DNA of 6,553 nt from CAYXRK01 sp964467615 (lineage in GTDB: Bacteria; Hydrogenedentota; Hydrogenedentia; Hydrogenedentales; GCA-2746185). The stretch lies in the NCBI GenBank assembly GCA_964467615.1, contig CAYXRK010000235.1:1-6553 (forward strand), read 5' to 3'. The notes below the pieces were generated by a model that worked only from the letters and a program-made list of their open reading frames with translations, ran no database searches and was not told where the DNA came from. This document shows, in pieces, positions 1 through 5,776 of this stretch. Position numbers and translations under genes: made by a program. Numbering within the stretch: the stretch's first letter is position 1; every line of letters starts with the position of its first letter.

Positions 1-1
1 G

Positions 2-70
2 ACGCCCGTGATCTCGATGGACGGGGGGTATAAGGGCTGGGTGGAGGCGGGGTACGCGATCGAGTCGTAA
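2..70 (+). CDS. C-terminal end of a rhodanese-like domain protein (5' truncated)
   Basis: Only the last 22 codons and the TAA stop (68-70) are inside the window; the gene begins upstream. The visible tail has the form V-I-S-M-D-G-G-Y-x-G-W-x-x-A-G-Y-x-I. This matches the usual end of rhodanese (sulfurtransferase-like) domains, where a strand leads into a GG-x-x-x-W-x-x-A-G-(Y/F/L) helix. The active-site cysteine loop would lie upstream and cannot be seen, so whether this is an active sulfurtransferase, a pseudo-rhodanese or one domain of a larger protein is unknown. It converges on priA, with 88 nt between the two stop codons. The call rests on a very short motif. Confidence 0.5.
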   Translation, partial: TPVISMDGGYKGWVEAGYAIES

Positions 71-158
71 ATTGGTCGGACAAATGCGCGCAACGTCAAT
101 TACTCGATTACGATGACGATGACGAAAAACACTTCTACTGAATTTCTCGTTCGGGGCG
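71..158. other. convergent intergenic gap between rhodanese-like gene and priA
   Basis: This 88-nt spacer lies between two converging stop codons. It is locally less GC-rich than the genes and has a short imperfect run of the hexamer ACGATG around 109-124. I see no strong hairpin followed by a T-run on either strand, so no intrinsic terminator can be assigned although one is expected between convergent genes. Confidence 0.5.
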
Positions 159-2609
159 CTAGAACATGCCGTAAGGATCGAGGTCGATTTTTAGCGCGCA
201 TTCTTTTGGCGTGAGGGGCTGGAAGGCGTCGCGGGAGGCGCGGGCCAATGCGTTGAGACGCTTCGGCGATTTCGAGAACGCGCCGAGGTTCCAGCGGTAC
301 TTCTTTCTCACGCGGCGCACAGAGGCGGGCGCCGGGCCGAGGAGCTCGATTCCGTGGAACCCGAGCGTTTCGATTTGGCCGCGGACGACACGGTGTAGGA
401 TCGCCGATGCGCGTTCGGCCTCGAGCGGGTCTTCCGATTCGATGACGAAGTGGAGCATCCGGCGGAATGGCGGATATCCGGCCTGCTCGCGCAGTTCGAT
501 CTCGCGGGCGTAAAAGGCCCAGTAGTCGTGCTGCGCGGCGGCGAGCACGGCGAAGTGCTTGGGCCGGTACGACTGTACGATGACCTCGCCCGGTTTGTCG
601 CCGCGGCCCGCGCGCCCGGCGACTTGCGTGAGGAGTTGGAACGAGGATTCCGCGGCGCGGAAATCGGGGATCGATAAGCCGGTGTCCGCATTGACGACGC
701 CGACAAGCGTGACGCCGGGATAGTCGTGGCCCTTGGCGATCATCTGCGTGCCGACGAGAATGTCGATGCCGCCCTCCGCGAAGCGCCCAAGGATTTTCGC
801 GTGGCCTCCCTTGCCGGAGGTGGTGTCGGCGTCCATGCGCTGGATGCGGGCATCGGCGAAGGTGCGCATGAGGTAGTCCTCGATTTTTTGGGTGCCCGTG
901 CCGAGAAAAATGAGCGGGTTGAAATGACATTCGTCGCACACTTGGGGCACCGCGCGGCGTGCGTTGCAGTAGTGGCACGAGAGGCGCGCGCCTTTCGAGT
1001 GGTACGTCATGCTGACTTGGCAATCGTTGCACTGCGACACCCAGCCGCATTGGGGACACAGCACAAATGGCGAATGACCGCGTCGATTGAGCAACAGCAC
1101 GACTTGCTCGGATCGGGCGATGCGCTCGCGCACTGCCGCCTCGAGCACGCGCGACAACACGGCCTCGCCGCCCACCTCGCGCGTCTCGATTCGCATGTCG
1201 ACAATTTGGACTTCGGGCAGGCCCGCGTTGGTCGCGCGTTTCATCAGTTCGAGGCGCGTGGACTTGTCGCGTTGCGAGTTGTGGTAGGCCTCGATGGACG
1301 GTGTCGCTGAGCCGAGCACGCACACGGCCTGGGCGTTTTGCGCGCGCATGATGGCGACGTCGCGCGCGTGATAGCGGGGCGTCTCGGTTTGCTTATACGA
1401 GGTGTCGTGTTCCTCGTCGACGATAATCATGCCGAGGTTGGGGAGGGGCGCAAACACGGCCGAGCGCGCGCCGACGACGATGTTCACCTCTCCTCGCGAG
1501 GCCCTGCGCCATTCGTCGAACCGTTCGCCCTGAGAGAGTCCGCTGTGAAGCACCGCGATGCGCGCGTCGAACCGCGCCTTGAAACGTCCGACGGTTTGCG
1601 GAGTCAGCGAAATCTCGGGGACGAGGACGATAGCGTCCCTGCCGAGATCGAGGACGTGTTGGATGGCTTGCAAATAGACCTCGGTCTTCCCCGAGCCGGT
1701 GATCCCGTGCAGCAGGAATGTCTCGTAGCGACCGGCATCGACGGCCGAATCGATTGCGTCTAATGCGAACCGTTGTTCGTCATTGAGCGCGTGCGGCGTG
1801 GATGCGCCCGACGCTGCGCCACTGGGCGAGCGATATATCTCGCGCTCTTCGCGGCGGATTAGGCCCTTGGTTTCGAGCGCCCGAAGGACGGCGGCGTCCG
1901 CGCCGTGGGTATCGTACAGCGACGTGGCGGGCCGTTCCGTTTCGCCGTGAAGCAGCGCGAGGTAGACGGCCGCTTGCTTCGGCGCGCGCCGTTGCAGGGC
2001 GGCGATGTCGGCGGTGGCGGGGACGCGATCCTCGATCAATACCGCCCAGGTTTCCGTGCGAATCGAGACACCGGATTCGGCGGCGCGTGATTCAGCGATC
2101 AGGATACCGCGCCGCACAAGAGATTGGAGCGTGTTGCTGAGCGCCGTTGCGCCCGCCGCCTTGGCGAGCTGGCGCTCGGTCAGGGGGCCGTGTTTGTGCA
2201 GCGCGGCGATGATCGCGCGCTGTTTATCGGTGTAGCGGCCGCCGCCTAGCGCGTCGAGCGCGAGCGTGTAGACCGAGGTCGAGCGGGTGTGCGATCCCGC
2301 CGGCGCGGCGCATTGAAGCGCCTCGCCGAGCGAGCAACAGTAATACTCGGCGATCCAGGCGCAGAGATCGAGCATGGCCGGAGAGAACGTGGGAGACGTG
2401 TCCGGAAAATCGATAATCGACTTTGCGTTCTCGACGGGACAATCGTCGCGCAGCCGGACGACGTATCCCGTCTCGATACGCCGTTGAATCGGCACGAGAG
2501 CGCGCATCCCGGGCGCGGCGCGAGCGGCCAGCGACGCGGGCACCGCGTAGGTGAAGAGGGTATCTACCGGGAGCGGAAGCGCCACATCGGCGAAACGACG
2601 AGGCGCCAC
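159..2609 (-). CDS. priA: primosomal protein N' (PriA), replication restart helicase
   Basis: PriA is a superfamily 2 3'-5' DNA helicase that recognises stalled forks and D-loops in the cytoplasm and starts reassembly of the replisome. The 816-aa product has the full architecture: an N-terminal 3'-end-binding domain (about 1-105), a winged-helix region (about 125-260), then the helicase core. Visible motifs are Walker A GITGSGKTE (302-310), Walker B DEEH (398-401), motif III GSATPS (433-438), and motif V-VI sequences GTQMIAKGHD (620-629) and QVAGRAGRG (662-670). Eight cysteines (518, 521, 527, 530, 545, 548, 558, 561) form the zinc-binding insertion typical of PriA. The C-terminus ends in the usual D-L-D-P form. 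Length is nearer the B. subtilis type (about 805 aa) than E. coli (732). The start is GTG (2607-2609), 4 nt after the HNH stop, with a GAGAG Shine-Dalgarno (2617-2621) inside the end of the HNH gene, so translation is probably coupled. Confidence 0.97.
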   Translation of the reverse strand: MAPRRFADVALPLPVDTLFTYAVPASLAARAAPGMRALVPIQRRIETGYVVRLRDDCPVENAKSIIDFPDTSPTFSPAMLDLCAWIAEYYCCSLGEALQCAAPAGSHTRSTSVYTLALDALGGGRYTDKQRAIIAALHKHGPLTERQLAKAAGATALSNTLQSLVRRGILIAESRAAESGVSIRTETWAVLIEDRVPATADIAALQRRAPKQAAVYLALLHGETERPATSLYDTHGADAAVLRALETKGLIRREEREIYRSPSGAASGASTPHALNDEQRFALDAIDSAVDAGRYETFLLHGITGSGKTEVYLQAIQHVLDLGRDAIVLVPEISLTPQTVGRFKARFDARIAVLHSGLSQGERFDEWRRASRGEVNIVVGARSAVFAPLPNLGMIIVDEEHDTSYKQTETPRYHARDVAIMRAQNAQAVCVLGSATPSIEAYHNSQRDKSTRLELMKRATNAGLPEVQIVDMRIETREVGGEAVLSRVLEAAVRERIARSEQVVLLLNRRGHSPFVLCPQCGWVSQCNDCQVSMTYHSKGARLSCHYCNARRAVPQVCDECHFNPLIFLGTGTQKIEDYLMRTFADARIQRMDADTTSGKGGHAKILGRFAEGGIDILVGTQMIAKGHDYPGVTLVGVVNADTGLSIPDFRAAESSFQLLTQVAGRAGRGDKPGEVIVQSYRPKHFAVLAAAQHDYWAFYAREIELREQAGYPPFRRMLHFVIESEDPLEAERASAILHRVVRGQIETLGFHGIELLGPAPASVRRVRKKYRWNLGAFSKSPKRLNALARASRDAFQPLTPKECALKIDLDPYGMF

Positions 2610-2613
2610 GGCG

Positions 2614-3207
2614 TTACTCTCTCAACTCGACGTCCCAGTAGGCCGCGTCGACGAACCGCTGCCAGCTCGAGATGCCGGACGCGGGCACGCGCGCGCCGAA
2701 GCGCGGCAGCCACGTGGGCTTGACCGGTTTGCGCAGAAGCGGCATACGGGCTTCGTCGGGTGTTCGATTGGCTTTGCGGACGTTGCACTTCACGCAGGCC
2801 AAGGCGAGGTTCTCCCAGGTGTCGCGTCCGCCCTTGGAGCGCGGCACGACGTGGTCGATGGTAAGCTCGGTCCTGGCGAAGCGCTTGCTGCAGTATTGGC
2901 ACGTGTTCTTATCACGCTCGAAAATATTGCGGCGAGAGAACCGGACGTCCTGGCGGAAGTAACCGCTGAATCCGACCAGGATGATTACTTCCGGGATGCG
3001 TACTTGCATGGTCGGCGTGTGAATATAGCGCCCGTCGATCTTCGCGGCGGAAAGCTCGCACCAATCCTCGAAATCGTAGAGCGTGTAGTCCTTGGGATGG
3101 ACGGCGCGCGCGTAGCCCTGATAAAGCAAGGCGATCGCGCGGCGGACGGTCGCGACATTGACCGCTACCCAGGACTTGTTCAGAACGAGTACGTGGCCTT
3201 CGATCAT
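2614..3207 (-). CDS. HNH endonuclease family protein
   Basis: This 197-aa protein has an N-terminal segment (V-L-V-L-N-K-S-W, residues 6-13, then VRRAI and LLYQG) found in a widespread bacterial HNH family whose cellular role is not settled. The HNH nuclease fold occupies about 93-146. A zinc knuckle C103-x-x-C106 and C138-x-x-C141 flanks the beta-beta-alpha metal core, with IDHVVPRSKGG (117-127; D118 and H119) and E-N-L (132-134). All expected catalytic and zinc residues are present, so it is probably an active metal-dependent DNA nuclease. No signal peptide or membrane segment is seen. The ATG (3205-3207) is supported because an in-frame TGA lies three codons upstream. A GGGAG (3219-3223) sits 11 nt from the ATG, slightly long for a Shine-Dalgarno. 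It is the first gene of a two-gene unit with priA and has a strong promoter of its own. No methylase or specificity gene is nearby, which argues against a restriction system. Confidence 0.9.
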   Translation of the reverse strand: MIEGHVLVLNKSWVAVNVATVRRAIALLYQGYARAVHPKDYTLYDFEDWCELSAAKIDGRYIHTPTMQVRIPEVIILVGFSGYFRQDVRFSRRNIFERDKNTCQYCSKRFARTELTIDHVVPRSKGGRDTWENLALACVKCNVRKANRTPDEARMPLLRKPVKPTWLPRFGARVPASGISSWQRFVDAAYWDVELRE

Positions 3208-3218
3208 GGTGTATCACG

Positions 3219-3223
3219 CTCCC
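3219..3223 (-). promoter_or_regulatory. candidate ribosome binding site of the HNH gene
   Basis: On the minus strand this reads GGGAG, 11 nt before the ATG at 3207. The spacing is longer than ideal, but no better site exists, and the in-frame TGA just upstream of the ATG leaves no alternative upstream start. Confidence 0.45.
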
Positions 3224-3259
3224 ATGCGCACGATATCCGCGCGGCACGGCGAAGTGAAG

Positions 3260-3288
3260 AGTATAGGAAGCGTGCTAAACCGAGTCAA
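3260..3288 (-). promoter_or_regulatory. near-consensus sigma70-type promoter for HNH-priA
   Basis: On the minus strand, -35 TTGACT (3283-3288) and -10 TATACT (3260-3265) are separated by exactly 17 nt. Each box differs from the consensus at one position. Transcription would start near 3253, giving a leader of roughly 45 nt before the HNH ATG. It lies wholly in the 112-nt gap between the kinase stop and the HNH start, so HNH and priA can be expressed independently of the kinase. Confidence 0.75.
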
Positions 3289-3295
3289 ATTAGCA

Positions 3296-3313
3296 TGTTA
3301 GGGCGATCTAACA
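3296..3313. repeat. perfect 6-bp inverted repeat between the kinase stop and the HNH promoter
   Basis: TGTTAG (3296-3301) and CTAACA (3308-3313) form a perfect inverted repeat around a 6-nt centre. It lies 7 nt upstream of the HNH -35 box and just after the kinase stop. As RNA the hairpin is AT-rich and has no proper U-tract, so it would be a weak terminator. As DNA it has the size and position of a binding site for a dimeric regulator. Neither role can be decided from one sequence. Confidence 0.35.
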
Positions 3314-3319
3314 ATCCGA

Positions 3320-5008
3320 TCAATCACCGGGTGTCAGGCGGTCGGCCGCCAGCGCGCACCGAAACCCGACCGTCGTCAGTTGTGTTTCGGGGAAAAGCCC
3401 CTTGCGCGCCATCGTTCGCAGTTCGGGGGCCTTGGAGTGCCACGAACCGCCCCGCACCACCCTGCGCACGGCGCTGCTCTTGGTGTTGTCTCCGTCGGTT
3501 ATTTCGGGCCGGTACGGGGCAAAGCCATCGAGCACCCATTCGAAGACGTTGCCCGCCAAGTCGTTCACACCGTCGGGCGAGCGGCCGGAGTCGTGCATGG
3601 TCACCATGGATGGCATGCCCAAATAGTCGCCGAAGTTGCAGCGGGTCGTATCGGGCTCGAGATTGCCCCAGGGGTACAACCGGTTTTCGCGCCCCCTCGC
3701 GGCGAACTCCCACTGTTTCTCGCTGGGGAGGTCCTTTCCCGTCCATCGCGCGTAGGCGCGGGCGTCGTCCCAGGTCACGCCCGTTACAGGTTGGCGCAGT
3801 CCGTTCAGTTCCGGGTCGCGCCAGAATTTCGGCTCGGGATGATTAGTCTGTTCGATGAATTTCGCGTAGTCGCCGACCGTGACCGGGTACCGATCGAGGT
3901 AGAACGGCCCGACCTGGGTTTCGAATTGCGGGGCCTCTTCACGAACGTCGCTGAAACCCATCAGAAAGTTGCCTCCCTCGAGATAGACCATGTCTTCGGT
4001 GGATACCGCTTCGGCGCCCTCGGCGGCGGACTCGACGAAGGTCCTGCGGCGGTAGGATTCGTCGTATGCCGTTTTCAGTGCGTCATGAAATTCCCGCGCC
4101 GACTGCCACCGGCGCTCTTTTTCCATGTTCAACGACTTATCGACGACCGCGACAACGGAGGGCGCGATGTCGGTACGCGCGTCCATCAACGAGATTTGCT
4201 CGTCGATCGGTGTACGCAACGTCAACAGCTCACGCAAGATGAGGCCCACGGAATAGAGGTCGGCGCGAAAATCCACGGCCTGATGCCGATGTTGCTCGGG
4301 TGCGGCGTAAGCGACGGTACCGACCAACTTTTTCGGCTTGTCCGGCGAAACGACGGCTTCCGCGGCATTGTCTTCTTCGGCGACGGCCAAGCCGAAGTCG
4401 AGCACTTTAACGCGTTCTCCGGATAACAGCATCACGTTTTCGGGCTTGAGGTCCCGATGCACGACATATCGGTGGGCATATTCCAACGCGAGGAGTATCT
4501 TCAACGTGAGATCGATGGCCAGCCTGACCTCGACCAATTTGCGCGCGTTGCGGTTTCGGCGCAGGTACGCGCGAAGCGGAGCGCCCTGCAAGAATTCCAT
4601 GGACAGATACAAGACGCCCTCGGCGGTGGAGCTCACGTCGTGGACCGAGACGATGTTTTCGTGCCGCAGCCGCCGCGCGATTTGGGCCTCCCTGATGAAT
4701 AGCTGCTGGCCTCGCTGGGTGGACAACGTTCTGGGGTTCATGAATTTGAGCGCGACCGCCTCGTCGATGAGATCGTCGTGGGCCTTGTACACGACACCCA
4801 TGCCGCCGCGGCCAATCTCGAGATCGATTACGTAGCGGTCGGCAACGCGGTCCCCGGTCTTGAAGCGCAATTCGGCGAGGGGGTCGTTGCCGGACATGAT
4901 GGGGACCTGCATGGGCGCGCCACAACCGAAACAGACCCCACTCCTGCCTTGCACAGTGGATGGCACCAGTACGCGCAATCCGCAGTGAGTACACGTGACT
5001 TGGATCAT
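3320..5008 (-). CDS. zinc-ribbon / serine-threonine protein kinase / FGE-like (SUMF1) fusion protein
   Basis: This 562-aa protein has three parts. (1) Residues 6-29 form a zinc ribbon of type C6-x-x-C9 ... C26-x-x-C29. (2) About 59-310 is a Hanks-type Ser/Thr kinase with glycine loop GRGGMG (66-71), ATP-anchoring K88, helix-C E107, catalytic loop HRDLKPEN (184-191), DFG (204-206) and APE (236-238), so it should be catalytically active. The R-D pair in the catalytic loop suggests control through the activation segment. (3) About 341-553 is a sulfatase-modifying-factor / formylglycine-generating-enzyme-like domain (M-G-F-S, YPVTVGDY, LPSEKQWEFAARG, LYPWGN, DLAGNVFEWV, VRGGSW, VGFRCAL). The two cysteines that make true FGE an oxidase are replaced: S525 and L530 stand at the expected positions. 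The domain is therefore probably a ligand- or protein-binding module. No membrane segment or signal peptide is seen, so it is probably cytoplasmic. ATG at 5006-5008 is the first possible ATG; an in-frame TAG lies six codons upstream (5024-5026). Substrates are unknown. Confidence 0.93.
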   Translation of the reverse strand: MIQVTCTHCGLRVLVPSTVQGRSGVCFGCGAPMQVPIMSGNDPLAELRFKTGDRVADRYVIDLEIGRGGMGVVYKAHDDLIDEAVALKFMNPRTLSTQRGQQLFIREAQIARRLRHENIVSVHDVSSTAEGVLYLSMEFLQGAPLRAYLRRNRNARKLVEVRLAIDLTLKILLALEYAHRYVVHRDLKPENVMLLSGERVKVLDFGLAVAEEDNAAEAVVSPDKPKKLVGTVAYAAPEQHRHQAVDFRADLYSVGLILRELLTLRTPIDEQISLMDARTDIAPSVVAVVDKSLNMEKERRWQSAREFHDALKTAYDESYRRRTFVESAAEGAEAVSTEDMVYLEGGNFLMGFSDVREEAPQFETQVGPFYLDRYPVTVGDYAKFIEQTNHPEPKFWRDPELNGLRQPVTGVTWDDARAYARWTGKDLPSEKQWEFAARGRENRLYPWGNLEPDTTRCNFGDYLGMPSMVTMHDSGRSPDGVNDLAGNVFEWVLDGFAPYRPEITDGDNTKSSAVRRVVRGGSWHSKAPELRTMARKGLFPETQLTTVGFRCALAADRLTPGD

Positions 5009-5021
5009 GCTGATCCGGATC
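5002..5021. repeat. overlapping palindromes across the kinase start codon and leader
   Basis: GATCCGGATC (5012-5021) is a perfect 10-bp palindrome. GGATCA (5002-5007) and TGATCC (5011-5016) form an inverted repeat around a 3-nt centre that includes part of the kinase ATG. In mRNA the two structures compete, and one would bury the start codon. Three GATC sites fall within 19 nt. This may modulate kinase translation or be chance. Confidence 0.3.
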
Positions 5022-5049
5022 CCCTACGAGAGTCGCAACAAAGCGGGAA

Positions 5050-5078
5050 ATCGTAACATTTCGATGATCGGCCCTCAA
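5050..5078 (-). promoter_or_regulatory. candidate weak promoter for the kinase gene
   Basis: On the minus strand, -35 TTGAGG (5073-5078) and -10 TACGAT (5050-5055) are spaced by 17 nt. Each box matches consensus at four of six positions. Transcription would start near 5043, about 35 nt before the ATG. The weak match and the direct repeats immediately upstream of the -35 would fit an activator-dependent promoter, but this is inference. Confidence 0.4.
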
Positions 5079-5108
5079 CGACTCGGGGGAGACACGACTC
5101 GGGGGAGA
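5078..5108. repeat. two perfect 15-nt direct repeats in the divergent intergenic region
   Basis: ACGACTCGGGGGAGA occurs at 5078-5092 and again at 5094-5108, identical at all 15 positions, with a 16-nt period and one base between copies. The pair touches the upstream edge of the candidate kinase -35 box and lies about 35 nt upstream of the smg -35 box. This is where an activator or a shared regulator of a divergent pair would bind. A recent local duplication with no function is the alternative. Confidence 0.55.
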
Positions 5109-5142
5109 TCGTGAATAGCACGAGCCAGGATTCGGGCTAGTG

Positions 5143-5171
5143 TTGACACCCCCCGTGCCTCAACTTACAAT
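5143..5171 (+). promoter_or_regulatory. near-consensus sigma70-type promoter for smg(-topA)
   Basis: The -35 box TTGACA (5143-5148) is a perfect consensus and the -10 box TACAAT (5166-5171) matches five of six bases; the spacer is exactly 17 nt. Transcription would begin near 5178, leaving a leader of about 36 nt before the smg ATG. It probably also supplies topA, since no convincing promoter is seen in the smg-topA gap. Confidence 0.77.
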
Positions 5172-5213
5172 ATCGGCGCGGTAGGACGGCAACGGAGCGA
5201 TTCAACGCACGGC

Positions 5214-5672
5214 ATGAAGCAATCATTACTAAAACTGGTCGACGTGATTCTGGAACGGCTGCAAACCCAGCCGGGGTTGCACCAGTCCGAGCGCGGACTT
5301 CGCACGTGGTTGGCGCGGCAGGGCTACACCCCCCGCGATATCGATGCGGCCCTGGTGTTGGTTCGGCCACGGATCGAGTCGGCGCCGCAGGTGATGGAAT
5401 TGGGCCCCGGCGTTGTTCGTCAGCTATCACCCTACGAGCTCTTCAAATTATCTCCTGAGGCCCGCGCGGCACTCGCCCGTCTGGAGATTTATCAGTTGAT
5501 CGACCCCGTCGAACGGGAAATGATTCTCGACCGGCTTGACCATGTCGAGGGCGAAGTCGGTATTCAAGAACTCGATTATCTGGTCAGTTGGGTAGTCGGC
5601 TCGAACCGGGACACCGAGCACCAACAGACGATAGGTTCTGTTATCGAGGGGAAGGGCAGGACCCTTCACTAG
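5214..5672 (+). CDS. smg: Smg / DUF494 family protein
   Basis: This 152-aa soluble, probably cytoplasmic protein matches the Smg (DUF494) family in length and layout. The N-terminal helix (MKQSLLKLVDVILERL) corresponds to the V-L-M-Y-L-F-E region of E. coli Smg. A central segment V-x-R-x-L-S-P-Y-E (68-75) corresponds to R-I-Y-T-P-E-E. A conserved helix with L-E-x-x-x-L-I-D-x-x-E-R-E-M-I-L-D-R (about 90-107) is followed by an E-L-D-Y-L-V-S-W-V-V segment (119-128), and the protein ends in L-H as E. coli Smg does. Its molecular role is not established. The position directly before topA supports the call, as in proteobacteria where the order is dprA-smg-topA; here dprA is absent and a divergent kinase takes its place. 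The ATG fits the family N-terminus, but the nearest GGAG (5194-5197) is 16 nt away, so initiation may be inefficient or not SD-driven. Confidence 0.85.
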   Translation: MKQSLLKLVDVILERLQTQPGLHQSERGLRTWLARQGYTPRDIDAALVLVRPRIESAPQVMELGPGVVRQLSPYELFKLSPEARAALARLEIYQLIDPVEREMILDRLDHVEGEVGIQELDYLVSWVVGSNRDTEHQQTIGSVIEGKGRTLH

Positions 5673-5692
5673 ACTGGCGTTGTGTTCACTTT

Positions 5693-5722
5693 CGACGCCC
5701 TGCCCGGATGGGCGGGGCGTCG
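5693..5722 (+). terminator. 13-bp GC-rich hairpin between smg and topA (terminator-like, no U-tract)
   Basis: Bases 5693-5705 pair with 5710-5722 over 13 consecutive positions (one is a G-U wobble), closing a 4-nt GGAT loop. It starts 20 nt after the smg stop. The sequence that follows (TTGTCATGTT) is only moderately T-rich, so it is not a classic intrinsic terminator. It could be a partial terminator that lowers topA relative to smg, a pause site, or an element that protects the smg 3' end. Confidence 0.5.
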
Positions 5723-5737
5723 TTGTCATGTTAGTAA

Positions 5738-5772
5738 GGCCCCGGCGCGAGCGGCCGGGCCGGGAAGGCCCG
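5738..5772 (+). promoter_or_regulatory. two mutually exclusive hairpins enclosing the topA ribosome binding site
   Basis: Hairpin A pairs GGCCC (5738-5742) with GGGCC (5757-5761), extended by 5744-5746 with 5754-5756 across one bulged C. Hairpin B pairs CGGGCC (5756-5761) with GGCCCG (5767-5772) around a GGGAA loop. Both use bases 5756-5761, so only one can form. Hairpin B holds the Shine-Dalgarno GGGAAGG (5762-5768) partly in its loop and partly in its stem. This has the form of a translational switch for topA, though GC-rich DNA gives such pairings easily. Confidence 0.35.
5762..5768 (+). promoter_or_regulatory. ribosome binding site deciding the GTG start of topA
   Basis: GGGAAGG lies 8 nt before the GTG at 5777. 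Together with the family-typical N-terminus it fixes the non-ATG start. Confidence 0.7.
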
Positions 5773-5776
5773 TTAC

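Noticed and set aside
109..124. Short hexamer repeat ACGATG as a functional repeat or CRISPR remnant
   Set aside because: There are fewer than three copies, each six bases long, with no spacers; it is best read as a chance microsatellite in the convergent gap.
726..1310. Plus-strand open frame of 194 codons antisense to priA
   Set aside because: It is opposite the PriA zinc-binding and helicase motifs; its His/Ala/Arg-rich translation is typical of antisense to GC-rich genes.
100..1323. Long minus-strand open frame of 407 codons overlapping the 3' half of priA in another frame
   Set aside because: Its translation is very rich in Arg, Pro and Ala and has no recognisable domain; the same DNA encodes the conserved PriA helicase core. 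It is a frame shadow of GC-rich coding DNA.
2614..3207. HNH gene as part of a restriction or anti-phage system
   Set aside because: No methyltransferase, specificity subunit or other defence gene is in the window, and the gene is coupled to priA; the family is widespread outside defence loci.
2551..3846. Plus-strand open frame of 431 codons antisense to HNH and the kinase end
   Set aside because: It crosses the promoter-bearing intergenic gap and two well-supported genes, and its product is compositionally biased with no motif. It is antisense shadow.
3320..4000. C-terminal domain as an active formylglycine-generating enzyme
   Set aside because: Both active-site cysteine positions are replaced (S525, L530), and no sulfatase gene is in the window.
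3380..4426. Plus-strand open frame of 348 codons antisense to the kinase
   Set aside because: It lies opposite codons of conserved kinase and FGE-like motifs; no ribosome binding site or recognisable domain supports it.
5723..5751. Possible topA promoter starting with TTGTCA at 5723-5728
   Set aside because: The -35-like box has no acceptable -10 box 16-18 nt downstream; the expected position is GC-rich.
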